Position numbers and translations under genes: made by a program. This document shows positions 7,253 to 13,819 of a stretch of 13,819 bases of DNA, piece after piece; positions within the stretch are counted from its first letter, which is position 1, and every line of letters starts with the position of its first letter. The notes beneath the pieces are model-generated. The model did not search any database, was not told the DNA's origin, and saw only the letters and a program-made list of their open reading frames with translations. This DNA is from Phycisphaerales bacterium. GTDB lineage: Bacteria > Planctomycetota > Phycisphaerae > Phycisphaerales > SM1A02. The DNA lies in the NCBI GenBank assembly GCA_022447165.1, contig JAKVBR010000024.1, forward strand, positions 1-13,819, in the 5' to 3' direction.

Positions 7253-8623
7253 ATGAAACGAGTTGCCGTCATCAATGTCGTTGGACTAACCCAAGATTTG
7301 ATTGGAGAACACACTCCAAATATTTCGGCATTTGCATCGAACTCAACCCTCCAAGAGTTCTTGCCCCCACTACCTGCAGTCACTTGCACCGTTCAATCTT
7401 CAATCTTGACTGGAAGTGAACCAAGCGGTCATGGAATCGTTGCAAACGGGTGGCATAATCGAGTGACAAAAGAAACTTCCTTTTGGAAGCAATCAAATGA
7501 GTTAGTGCATGGTGTCAAGATTTGGGATGCATTAAAAACAACACACCCTGAGGCAACCGTTGCCAATATGTTCTGGTGGTTTAATATGTATTCTTCTGTG
7601 GATATCGCAGTTACGCCAAGACCCCAATACCGCGCAAATGGCAGGAAAATTCCTGACATTTGGACCACGCCAACGCACTTGAGGCAAACACTCCAAGACA
7701 AACACGGGCAGTTTCCACTCTTTAAGTTCTGGGGTCCTGGCGCTGGCATTGAATCGAGTGCGTGGATTACAAACGCAACGCTTGATGTCGAACATGAGTT
7801 TGAACCAACGCTCACCTTTGTGTACTTGCCCCATCTTGATTATCCGCTACAGCGAGTTGGGCCGGAACATAAATCCATTCCAAAAGAGTTAAGAGCGATT
7901 GATACGCAAGTCGGAAAACTGTTTGAGCAGTACGACAAATCAGGTGTTCAATGCTGCATCATATCTGAATACGGCATTGAGCAAGCAACCCAGCCCGTTC
8001 ACATCAACAGAGTGTTAAGAGAGAGTGGATATATCTCTGTTCGCGAAGAAGGTGGTCTAGAGTTTTTAGACGCTGGAATAAGCAAGGCATTTGCTGTCCC
8101 TGACCACCAGGTTGCACACATTTACGTTCGCGAAGATGTCAATGTCAAACCGATCGCTGCTTTACTTGAAACTGAGCATGGCATTGAATTCGTTCTTACT
8201 GGTGAAGAGCGTGGTCATTTGAATCATGAGCGATCGGGCGAGATCATCGTTGTCGCAAGTAAGGGTGCGTGGTTTACGCATGATTGGTGGATGCAAGACA
8301 GCAAAGCGCCAGATTATCAGCGAACTGTAGACATCCACAAGAAACCGGGATATGACCCGCGCGAGTTACACCGTGCAACGGGCTGGCGTGGGTCGAGGAT
8401 TCGCATTGCGTTACTGCTACTACTCAAGAAATGTGGTTTCAATAAACAACTGAATGTCATTACGCTTGATGCAAACAAAGTCAAGGGAACGCACGGTCGA
8501 ACGCCAGAGCAAGGCGCGCCGTCACCTGTCATCATTCCACCTTGTGATACAAAAAAAATGCCGAAGCAACTTCGGGCTTCGGCACTCAATCAGTACATTC
8601 TGAATTTAGTTACTTCTTCGTAG
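7253..8623 (+). CDS. eboF: EboF, alkaline-phosphatase-superfamily protein with altered metal site
   Basis: 456 residues, fold of nucleotide pyrophosphatase/phosphodiesterases (NPP). The nucleophile region 'PAVTCTVQSSILTG' keeps T44 in the exact spacing of NPP enzymes. Other ligand positions differ. The first Asp of 'DGxR' is replaced in 'VVGLT'. 'DxxGHxxGP' reads D196-Y-P-L-Q-R-V-G-P, so Gln replaces the His. 'SDHG' reads S-E239-Y240-G. A late His (H362, 'IHKKPGYDP') may survive. I believe this is a trait of EboF proteins in general, not damage, since the frame is intact and the gene is in a tight operon. ATG follows the eboC stop directly with AAAGGA at 7241-7246. The 3' end overlaps the convergent 8610-9716 gene by 14 bp. 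The activity is unknown. Confidence 0.85.
   Translation: MKRVAVINVVGLTQDLIGEHTPNISAFASNSTLQEFLPPLPAVTCTVQSSILTGSEPSGHGIVANGWHNRVTKETSFWKQSNELVHGVKIWDALKTTHPEATVANMFWWFNMYSSVDIAVTPRPQYRANGRKIPDIWTTPTHLRQTLQDKHGQFPLFKFWGPGAGIESSAWITNATLDVEHEFEPTLTFVYLPHLDYPLQRVGPEHKSIPKELRAIDTQVGKLFEQYDKSGVQCCIISEYGIEQATQPVHINRVLRESGYISVREEGGLEFLDAGISKAFAVPDHQVAHIYVREDVNVKPIAALLETEHGIEFVLTGEERGHLNHERSGEIIVVASKGAWFTHDWWMQDSKAPDYQRTVDIHKKPGYDPRELHRATGWRGSRIRIALLLLLKKCGFNKQLNVITLDANKVKGTHGRTPEQGAPSPVIIPPCDTKKMPKQLRASALNQYILNLVTSS
8551..8583 (-). terminator. Intrinsic terminator of the 8610-9716 gene, inside eboF
   Basis: An 8-bp stem (GCCGAAGC at 8560-8567 with GCTTCGGC at 8576-8583) and an 8-base loop, followed on the minus strand by A and eight T (complement of 8551-8558). 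It lies 26 bp beyond the minus-strand stop but within the coding frame of eboF, where the A-run encodes Lys-Lys. A smaller alternative hairpin, CCGAAG-CAA-CTTCGG (8561-8575), overlaps it. Confidence 0.8.
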
Positions 8624-9716
8624 ACTGGTCCATACTCGTCATGACGAGGACGATGTCCATCATGTCAACGATGCCATCAGTATTGACATCGCCTGTCGCT
8701 GGTTTTGGGCATGATGCCAATTGTTCATCGCAGTCAGTGTTTGGCCCAAGCCATGCACCGCCCGCTTTTACGCAAGATTTTTCGTCAACAATGAGGCAGC
8801 CAGTGCCGATGCAGCATGCGCCTGTTGCTTTACCCTGCGCAACCATGTAACCGCCGGTTCCCGCAACGGTGTCGTGCGTCATGGTAAATCTGCAATCATC
8901 ATTAAGAACAGTCGCACTCTTGTATCCACGGTATACAGCGTTGCCTGTGAACATCGCTAAGTTATCTGTAAAGACTGTTGCAGTAAGGCGACCAGTACTG
9001 TCGTAATCGTAGATGCCACCACCGTTGTACGCAGCGCGATTGTGCTTAAACACACAACTGATGACGCGAACGGTTGAGCCAAAGTTATACATGCCGCCAC
9101 CACCGTACTTCGCTTCATTATCCGAAACTTCAGTATCCCGAATCTCTGGTGCCCCTCGGCTGTTGTAAAGGCCCGCGCCACGCTCGGAAACGTTAGCTCG
9201 GACTTTGCAATTTCGAATAATGGTGTTACTTCTGTCACCGTTGTAAATCGCGCCACCTTGGTATGTGGAACTGTTGTTGACAAAGATGCAGTTTAAAATC
9301 GTCGGACTTGAGTGCAGACAAAGAAGCCCACCACCGATGGTTTCATCTTCACTGTATAAATCTTCATTGCCGGTGCCATTTGTAATGGTGAATCCATCAA
9401 GAACCGTACTTGGCCCTTCACCACTGATGCATTTCACAACGCTGTCTTTCTTTTCCCAGCCATCAATTGTTGTGACCGCAGCGCCATCTGAACTTCTAAG
9501 TGTAATTGCTTTCCCCTTAAAATTGATGACTTCATCGTATCGACCTGGGGCTACAAGGATGATGTCATCACCCTGAGCAAGATCAATCGCACCCTGAATC
9601 GATTCGACCTCTTTTGGCACATGAATCGTTTCAGCAATTGCACCACGCATGCCAAACATGCTGATGGCACTCGCACACGCGAGGAGAACTAAATTGGTTC
9701 GTCTATTCTTGCTCAT
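8610..9716 (-). CDS. Secreted parallel beta-helix protein with Cys-rich module and C-terminal dockerin loop
   Basis: 368 residues from the chosen start. Residues 1-~28 are a signal peptide ('MSKNRRTNLVLLACASAISM' onward, ending near 'GAIAET'). Residues ~33-295 form a right-handed beta helix of the pectate-lyase/polymorphic-outer-membrane type: rungs of about 24 residues with repeated 'GGAIYN', 'GAGLYN', 'GGGMYN' and 'GGGIYD'. Residues ~299-336 are a Cys-rich 'GACC' module (C301, C302, C307, C315, C329, C336) common in planctomycete secreted proteins. Residues 342-358 hold a dockerin calcium loop ('GDVNTDGIVDMMDI'). An ATG at 9743, preceded by TTAGG, gives a 9-residue longer N-terminus and is the main alternative start. 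The likely place is outside the cell or on its surface; no enzyme site can be assigned. It is convergent with eboF. Confidence 0.82.
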   Translation of the reverse strand: MSKNRRTNLVLLACASAISMFGMRGAIAETIHVPKEVESIQGAIDLAQGDDIILVAPGRYDEVINFKGKAITLRSSDGAAVTTIDGWEKKDSVVKCISGEGPSTVLDGFTITNGTGNEDLYSEDETIGGGLLCLHSSPTILNCIFVNNSSTYQGGAIYNGDRSNTIIRNCKVRANVSERGAGLYNSRGAPEIRDTEVSDNEAKYGGGGMYNFGSTVRVISCVFKHNRAAYNGGGIYDYDSTGRLTATVFTDNLAMFTGNAVYRGYKSATVLNDDCRFTMTHDTVAGTGGYMVAQGKATGACCIGTGCLIVDEKSCVKAGGAWLGPNTDCDEQLASCPKPATGDVNTDGIVDMMDIVLVMTSMDQSTKK

Positions 9717-9937
9717 CTCTTTTTCGATCAGTTTGCCCACCATGGCAAGCCTAAATACTGTAACACGCTTCTTCGTAGGATGCTGTTGTAAAACGTTTGT
9801 TTGCAACATGTTCCATCGACTCTAGTGTCATTTTAGATAGTTTATTCGTTTCATTCCTTGTTTTGGGATTTGCAGTGCTAGTTATGCGGTCTCTGCATTG
9901 TGTTATCAGACTATTACTCTTGCTACGATACCCTTCA

Positions 9938-10699
9938 ATGGATAGTCATCATGCTCGATTTGACGCGTTAATTGATACGGTAAAAGAGGTTTCCTCGTTC
10001 GTTTTATCCCATTTTTTAGATCCAAACTTCACAAAAAGAGTCAAAGTAGACGGTTCAATCGTCACTTCAATTGATTGCAAAGCTGAAGAAATGGCAAAGG
10101 AGCTTATTTTATCGCGATTTCCAGATGATTCCATCTTGGGGGAAGAATTGGGCAATCATTGCGGTTCAAGTCCATACAGGTGGGTGATCGATCCAATCGA
10201 TGGCACTGCGTCATTTGCTCGCGGCATCCCGCTCTTTGGTACTCAAGTTGGGCTTGAATATTGCGGTGAACCAATCGCCGGCGCAATTGACATGCCTGCG
10301 ACAGGCGATTTTATCTCTGCTATTGTAGGCGAGGGCGCATTTCATAATGATAAGCGATGCATAATGAGCGAGCGAAGTCAACTCAAGCAGCTCATGGTCA
10401 GCACAACATCCTATGAGTATTACCAACAGACGCAATCAACCGAGTTACATGAGGCTCTAGTTCAATCTGGAGTTTCAATGCGGGGATACAGTGATTGTTT
10501 CGGATTCATGCTTCTCTGCACAGGTCGCATCGACGCGGTCGTGGAACCCCTACTCCATCCGTGGGACATTATTCCTTGGCTTCCAATCATACGCGAGGCA
10601 GGTGGAAATTTTTCACGAATTGCCAAAGGCGGGTTTGCGTCAAACCAAAAAGTGCATGGTCTGCTTTATGATGTCCTGAATGCAAACATTACCAATTGA
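9938..10699 (+). CDS. hisN: Inositol-monophosphatase-family phosphatase, HisN-like histidinol phosphatase
   Basis: 253 residues from the ATG at 9938. The Mg-dependent phosphatase motifs are complete: G68-E69-E70 ('ILGEELG'), D85-P-I-D88-G-T90, and W209-D210 in 'HPWDIIPWLPIIREAGG'. The segment 'RGYSDCFGFMLLCTGRID' is the form seen in HisN (histidinol-phosphate phosphatase) rather than in inositol phosphatases, so HisN is preferred; no other his genes are present to confirm it. The frame is open 47 codons further up to 9797, but that part encodes a hydrophobic Leu-rich stretch with no family match, so I exclude it. I see no SD before 9938. The divergent 221-bp gap upstream shows no promoter I would stand behind. 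The stop overlaps the peptidase gene by 20 bp. Confidence 0.8.
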   Translation: MDSHHARFDALIDTVKEVSSFVLSHFLDPNFTKRVKVDGSIVTSIDCKAEEMAKELILSRFPDDSILGEELGNHCGSSPYRWVIDPIDGTASFARGIPLFGTQVGLEYCGEPIAGAIDMPATGDFISAIVGEGAFHNDKRCIMSERSQLKQLMVSTTSYEYYQQTQSTELHEALVQSGVSMRGYSDCFGFMLLCTGRIDAVVEPLLHPWDIIPWLPIIREAGGNFSRIAKGGFASNQKVHGLLYDVLNANITN

Positions 10700-12602
10700 A
10701 GAAACAATTACCGCGCTCGGCGGTTCAAAAAGAGCGACCGAAGGCGTCAACCGCGTTGCAAACCGATGGCACGAGAATGATGGCGATGGCGAAGCGTTCC
10801 AGACATTTTGTGAAGCAAACTTTGTCGACTCAGATGAAAATAGATCTCGTCTCTTAGACCGTTTTGAATCTGCCATGGGTAGCATTGGCGGGCACTTGTA
10901 TGAAATCAGAAGACATCTTCGAAGGTGGACTGATTTACGCGGCGATGAAATGCCCTCATTTGACAATACGATGGCGATGTTTGATCCTTCCCCAGATTTA
11001 TCTGATCAGTTCTATAAGCAGAAAGTTGCGTTCATTGCTCTGCTCAATTTTGACAGACCTGATCTTGCAACGATGCTAAGTGATGGCGGTAAGTGGTCAA
11101 CAAACACTTGGGCAGAAGCCCGGGCAGGACGCGCGTTTGGACCTCGAATTCCTGCTGAAGTCAATGACCGCGCTCGCGAACTTGAGCATGAAGCTGGCAT
11201 GTTTGTCAGCGAGTTTCATGTTCCTGTCGGCTGTATGGTTGATGTCAATGGCAAAACGTGGTTCGAAAAAGAACGCAAACTCATCGCGCACTGGCTCATT
11301 CGCGAAGAAATCAAGGCGGGTTACTCGCAAGATGGCGGGCTTGAAAAACAACGCGCACTTTCTTGGGTCATGGGTCGCCACATCGATGGCACGATTCCGA
11401 AGGCAGTCATGGAGAGTTCGTGCAAAGGCGCTTGGAATCCTGCTGAAAACACGATTGATGGTGATGCAGCAACTGATCTTGTCGGACCAAAGCGTTATGA
11501 ACACTTATGCACCCACCTTTCAATTGCACGCGATTATGACGAATACTATGAAGAACATCCAAGTGCGATTGCTCGGAAGTTCGACTTAGAAAGAGAGATT
11601 CCAGAAGAGACGGTTGAAGCGCTCATGATTGAATTGCTTGAAGCACCAGTTCGCGCTGACATCGCAAAACACATGGAGTCAATCTTAGGTAGACCGCTTG
11701 AGGCGTTTGACATTTACATGGAGGACTTAGCAGAGCAAGCAAGTGCTGCTGAACTTGATGAAAAGGTCACTGCAAAGTTTAAGGATGAACTCGAATTCCA
11801 AGCGAAACTTCCAGAAGTGTTGACAGGTCTTGGTTATTCCGATGAAGATGCTGAGTTTTTAGGGAGCAGAGTCAATGTTGAAATTGCACGTGGTGCGGGT
11901 CATGCAATGCGGCCTGGCATTCCAGAGTATCACGCGTGGCTGAGAACAAATCGATTAGACGACCGGCTAGGGTGGGATGGTTTTGATACGGCGATGCACG
12001 AGCTTGGACATAACCTTGAACAACTCATTTCCACGCACTTTGTTCCAAGACCGCTTCTTCGCAATGTTCCAAACACGGCATGCACTGAAGCGTTTGCATT
12101 TTTGTATCAGAACAAAGCAAGAGAGGTTGTCGGGCTTCCTGAGGAAGATGAAGAAAAAGCATTTGCGCTTGCATCCGTAGAAGGTCTCCTTGCAGCATGC
12201 CAAATCGCAGGACCATCTCTTGTTGAACTCTATACGTGGCGATGGCTCTATCAGAATCTTGATGCTACGCCTGAACAGTTGCGTGACCAAATGTTGTCGA
12301 TCGCAAAAGACGTTTGGGAAAAATACTTTCAGGCGTATTACGGCGACGACCACTACCACATTCTTGCTGCATACCAGCACATGATTGGTTATCCACTGTA
12401 CTTGCCTGATTACACGATTGGTCATGTCATCAGTCACCAGATTAAATCGCACATGCGTGGCAAGGATTTGGCTGAAGAAACAAAGCGAATTTGCTCAATC
12501 GGTCGACTCACACCCGACCAATGGATGAAAGAAGCAGTCGGTTCGGGTATATCAGCGAAACAAATCGTCGACGACGCAACCGTTGGCATGTCCAAACTTT
12601 AA
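10680..12602 (+). CDS. Gluzincin zinc metallopeptidase, M3-like
   Basis: 640 residues, no signal peptide, so likely cytoplasmic. The zinc motif is H440-E-L-G-H444 in 'TAMHELGHNLEQLIS', with the third ligand probably E470 in 'NTACTEAFAFLYQ', 26 residues later, the spacing of M3 oligopeptidases. The C-terminal 'DHYHILAAYQHMIGYPLYLP' region resembles the substrate-closing part of M3 enzymes. The N-terminal half is helical and acidic with no domain I can name. M32-type carboxypeptidases have a similar core and are the main alternative. A role in clearing peptides inside the cell is inferred from the family. It overlaps the hisN-like gene by 20 bp in a different frame, implying co-translation. The gene ends 28 bp from a convergent gene. 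Confidence 0.78.
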   Translation: MQTLPIEETITALGGSKRATEGVNRVANRWHENDGDGEAFQTFCEANFVDSDENRSRLLDRFESAMGSIGGHLYEIRRHLRRWTDLRGDEMPSFDNTMAMFDPSPDLSDQFYKQKVAFIALLNFDRPDLATMLSDGGKWSTNTWAEARAGRAFGPRIPAEVNDRARELEHEAGMFVSEFHVPVGCMVDVNGKTWFEKERKLIAHWLIREEIKAGYSQDGGLEKQRALSWVMGRHIDGTIPKAVMESSCKGAWNPAENTIDGDAATDLVGPKRYEHLCTHLSIARDYDEYYEEHPSAIARKFDLEREIPEETVEALMIELLEAPVRADIAKHMESILGRPLEAFDIYMEDLAEQASAAELDEKVTAKFKDELEFQAKLPEVLTGLGYSDEDAEFLGSRVNVEIARGAGHAMRPGIPEYHAWLRTNRLDDRLGWDGFDTAMHELGHNLEQLISTHFVPRPLLRNVPNTACTEAFAFLYQNKAREVVGLPEEDEEKAFALASVEGLLAACQIAGPSLVELYTWRWLYQNLDATPEQLRDQMLSIAKDVWEKYFQAYYGDDHYHILAAYQHMIGYPLYLPDYTIGHVISHQIKSHMRGKDLAEETKRICSIGRLTPDQWMKEAVGSGISAKQIVDDATVGMSKL

Positions 12603-12630
12603 AGGGTCTGTCCTCGGACCTGTCCCTCAA

Positions 12631-13386
12631 TTAATCCCAAACAAAAATTGGGCCGTAATCGTCCATTTCGATGGTGAAGCCAAGCATGGCGTCATCAGAA
12701 GAATTCTCTTCTTCCATCATGAAGAGGTTGTCTTCAAATGCTTCATCCTGGCGTCGCCACTTTGGCGTAATTGTTGTGCCTTCTTGCCATTCGACAGAAC
12801 CATCGGCGTAGACGACCCACCCCCGCCAAGTTCCATCCGCATCAAGTGTGATTGAATGTGATCCTTCGATTCCATCTTTTGGGCCTCGATTTCCAAGAAT
12901 GGGAAACCGCCCCGCAGTTGGACGCCAGCGCTTTTTAAGTCGCTCCCCAAAGATTGGCATGTGTGCATACGAAACATTGGATAGCGATTCTAAATCTGCA
13001 ACGAATTCTTCTCGTCCTGCTTCTTCTACCCACCCCTTATCATTTGGCGAGATGAGTTGTTTGGGTGTAGCCAAGTTTTGATCAAGCATGAGATACCAAA
13101 AGTACGCCGAGGTGTTGACTGACGGATCATCTGTCCGCTCGATTTCAGTAGGAACCGGAAACTGGTCGCCGTTTGACATCGCATAAATCGTGAGTGCTTG
13201 AGCAAGTGATTGAAGTTGGATTTGGTCTTGCATTCCCCACAAGGACGTTTCAGTAGATGTCCCACTGCCACCAGTAACCGCCTTCTGAACGGATGAGAGA
13301 TAGATGCTCATCAAAACAACAACACATGCCAGTGATATCAAAATACCAATGAGGGAGAGACCTCGAGGTTGTCTACAGCAATTCAT
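12631..13386 (-). CDS. Pilin-like (type II secretion pseudopilin-like) protein
   Basis: 251 residues. The N-terminus 'CRQPRGLSLIGILISLACVV' has a prepilin-type layout: basic leader, G9 as cleavage residue, then a hydrophobic helix (10-~32). Mature position 5 is Gly instead of the usual Glu. The globular part has 'LAQALTIYAMSNGDQFP', 'PILGNRGPKDG' and 'WVVYADGSVEW', a pattern seen in planctomycete pilin-like secreted proteins. The C-terminal tail is acidic. I start it at 13386: the open frame runs on to 13488, but its first 34 residues are only a translation of the tRNA gene ('THNRSVPGSNPGRP'). The ATG comes 5 bases after the tRNA, with no SD. A role in a type II secretion or type IV pilus-like system is inferred. 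Confidence 0.75.
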   Translation of the reverse strand: MNCCRQPRGLSLIGILISLACVVVLMSIYLSSVQKAVTGGSGTSTETSLWGMQDQIQLQSLAQALTIYAMSNGDQFPVPTEIERTDDPSVNTSAYFWYLMLDQNLATPKQLISPNDKGWVEEAGREEFVADLESLSNVSYAHMPIFGERLKKRWRPTAGRFPILGNRGPKDGIEGSHSITLDADGTWRGWVVYADGSVEWQEGTTITPKWRRQDEAFEDNLFMMEEENSSDDAMLGFTIEMDDYGPIFVWD

Positions 13387-13391
13387 ACTAA

Positions 13392-13464
13392 TGGGCCGGC
13401 CCGGATTCGAACCGGGGACCGAACGATTATGAGTCGTTAGCTCTAACCGCTGAGCTACCGGCCC
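13392..13464 (-). tRNA. tRNA with CAU anticodon, probably tRNA-Ile2 (lysidine type), else Met
   Basis: A complete cloverleaf on the minus strand: acceptor GGGCCGG/CCGGCCC, D arm GCTC/GAGC, anticodon stem AACGA/TCGTT with loop CTCATAA, variable loop CGGTC, T arm CCCGG-TTCGAAT-CCGGG, discriminator A at 13392. No CCA is encoded. CAU may read Met or, after lysidine modification, Ile(AUA). C4-G69 and C5-G68 pairs and the CGGTC variable loop resemble bacterial tRNA-Ile2 more than elongator tRNA-Met, so Ile2 is favoured. It is not an initiator (normal 1-72 pair). Confidence 0.92.
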
Positions 13465-13466
13465 TA

Positions 13467-13480
13467 CTGCTTTAAAGCAG
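13467..13480. repeat. 14-bp perfect palindrome just upstream of the CAU tRNA
   Basis: CTGCTTTAAAGCAG is fully self-complementary and lies 2 bp from the 5' end of the tRNA. A TATTAT element on the minus strand (13494-13489) could be the -10 box, which would put the palindrome in the short tRNA leader. It may guide 5' processing or bind a protein; function is not shown. Confidence 0.4.
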
Positions 13481-13586
13481 AGAAACATATAATACTCTAG
13501 ATTTCATTTACACTCTTTGCTAAAAACTTGTACTGAAATTGTCTTTAGTTCCGATGGCACGAAATGATAAAAATGCTCGCCTAACA

Positions 13587-13592
13587 TACAAT
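13587..13592 (+). promoter_or_regulatory. Candidate -10 box for tRNA-Arg
   Basis: TACAAT ends 11 bases before the tRNA-Arg 5' end, placing a start site about 5 bases ahead of the mature tRNA. No good -35 hexamer is seen 16-18 bp upstream, so this is a partial match only. Confidence 0.35.
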
Positions 13593-13603
13593 ATGTAACT
13601 TAT

Positions 13604-13677
13604 GCTCCGGTAGCTCAGTTGGATAGAGCAACGGTCTTCTAAACCGTAGGTCGCAGGTTCGAGTCTTGCCCGGAGCG
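13604..13677 (+). tRNA. tRNA-Arg (anticodon UCU)
   Basis: Complete cloverleaf: acceptor GCTCCGG/CCGGAGC, D arm GCTC/GAGC, anticodon stem ACGGT/ACCGT with loop CTTCTAA (anticodon TCT, reads AGA and perhaps AGG), T arm GCAGG-TTCGAGT-CTTGC with one G-T pair, discriminator G. CCA is not encoded. Five T follow directly (13678-13682) and may end transcription. It is divergent from the CAU tRNA. Confidence 0.96.
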
Positions 13678-13819
13678 TTTTTAAGAGGGTAATTGAGTGA
13701 ATCTGGTAGTCGCGTGCTATCAATTCTGCTCGCAGTTCCTTGATTACTCGTGTAGGTGAAACACCTTACTCGTAATTTTCCACTCTTCATTTATCCTTAA
13801 AAGAGTAAACATATCTGTA
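13678..13819. other. Noncoding tail of the window
   Basis: No gene is supported here. A small hairpin (GTAGGTG-AAA-CACCTTAC, 13752-13769, one bulged base) is flanked by two copies of TTACTCGT (13744-13751 and 13766-13773), and ACTCTT/AAGAGT (13782-13787, 13801-13806) form a weak inverted repeat. These may belong to a promoter of a gene beyond the edge. Confidence 0.3.

Noticed and set aside
9717..9809. 31-codon N-terminal extension of the beta-helix protein
   Set aside because: The signal peptide is well formed from 9716 (or 9743); starting at 9809 would bury it behind a charged stretch.
9797..9937. 47-codon N-terminal extension of the hisN-like gene, hydrophobic and Leu-rich
   Set aside because: HisN-family proteins begin near the ATG at 9938; the extension has no family match, and a membrane anchor would be unusual. 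It cannot be fully excluded.
12637..12653. CCCAA/TTGGG hairpin at the end of the pilin-like gene as a terminator
   Set aside because: Only 5 bp of stem and no T-run after it on the minus strand.
13387..13488. N-terminal extension of the pilin-like protein
   Set aside because: It is the translation of the CAU tRNA gene on the same strand; the prepilin-like leader begins at the ATG at 13386.

Overview
The window looks like chromosomal DNA of a planctomycete, most likely of the class Phycisphaerae. This is inferred from protein style. Two secreted proteins carry dockerin-type calcium loops (one also a Cys-rich 'GACC' module), and a pilin-like protein ends in a 'ADGSVEW' segment typical of planctomycete secreted/pilin-like families. 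Intergenic gaps are small and several starts lack a Shine-Dalgarno (SD) sequence. No phage, transposon or CRISPR array was found.

Layout. (1) 1-490: 3' part of a hydroxypyruvate-isomerase-like TIM-barrel gene, cut by the window edge. (2) 547-2202, minus: a secreted protein with N-terminal dockerin loops, a glycosidase-like middle and a very basic tail; an intrinsic terminator lies between (1) and (2). (3) 2610-8623, plus: seven tightly packed genes forming an ebo (edb) operon. Order: lipoprotein with an OB-fold-like domain, eboD (sugar-phosphate-cyclase-like), an unrecognised 96-aa protein, eboB (TatD-like), eboE (TIM barrel), eboC (UbiA-like prenyltransferase), eboF (alkaline-phosphatase superfamily). 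No recognisable eboA is present. (4) 8610-9716, minus: a secreted beta-helix protein with a Cys-rich module and C-terminal dockerin loop. It converges on eboF, overlaps it by 14 bp, and its terminator lies inside eboF. (5) 9938-12602, plus: a HisN-like phosphatase overlapping by 20 bp with a gluzincin metallopeptidase (HELGH). (6) 12631-13386, minus: a pilin-like protein that starts 5 bp after the 3' end of a CAU-anticodon tRNA, followed by a divergent tRNA-Arg(UCU).

How the genes fit together. The ebo cluster is the special content. In other bacteria and in eustigmatophyte algal plastids such clusters are known as a conserved set tied to an unidentified small metabolite. In cyanobacteria they are needed for scytonemin precursor export, and in a Pseudomonas for nematode repellence. 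The enzyme set suggests that a sugar phosphate is cyclised (EboD), processed by TIM-barrel and TatD-like enzymes (EboE, EboB), joined to a polyprenyl carrier in the membrane (EboC) and handled by a phosphatase-fold protein (EboF). The reactions are not established. The lipoprotein at the head of this copy and the 96-aa protein inside it are the parts that look unusual. EboF has also lost most of the metal ligands normal for its superfamily.
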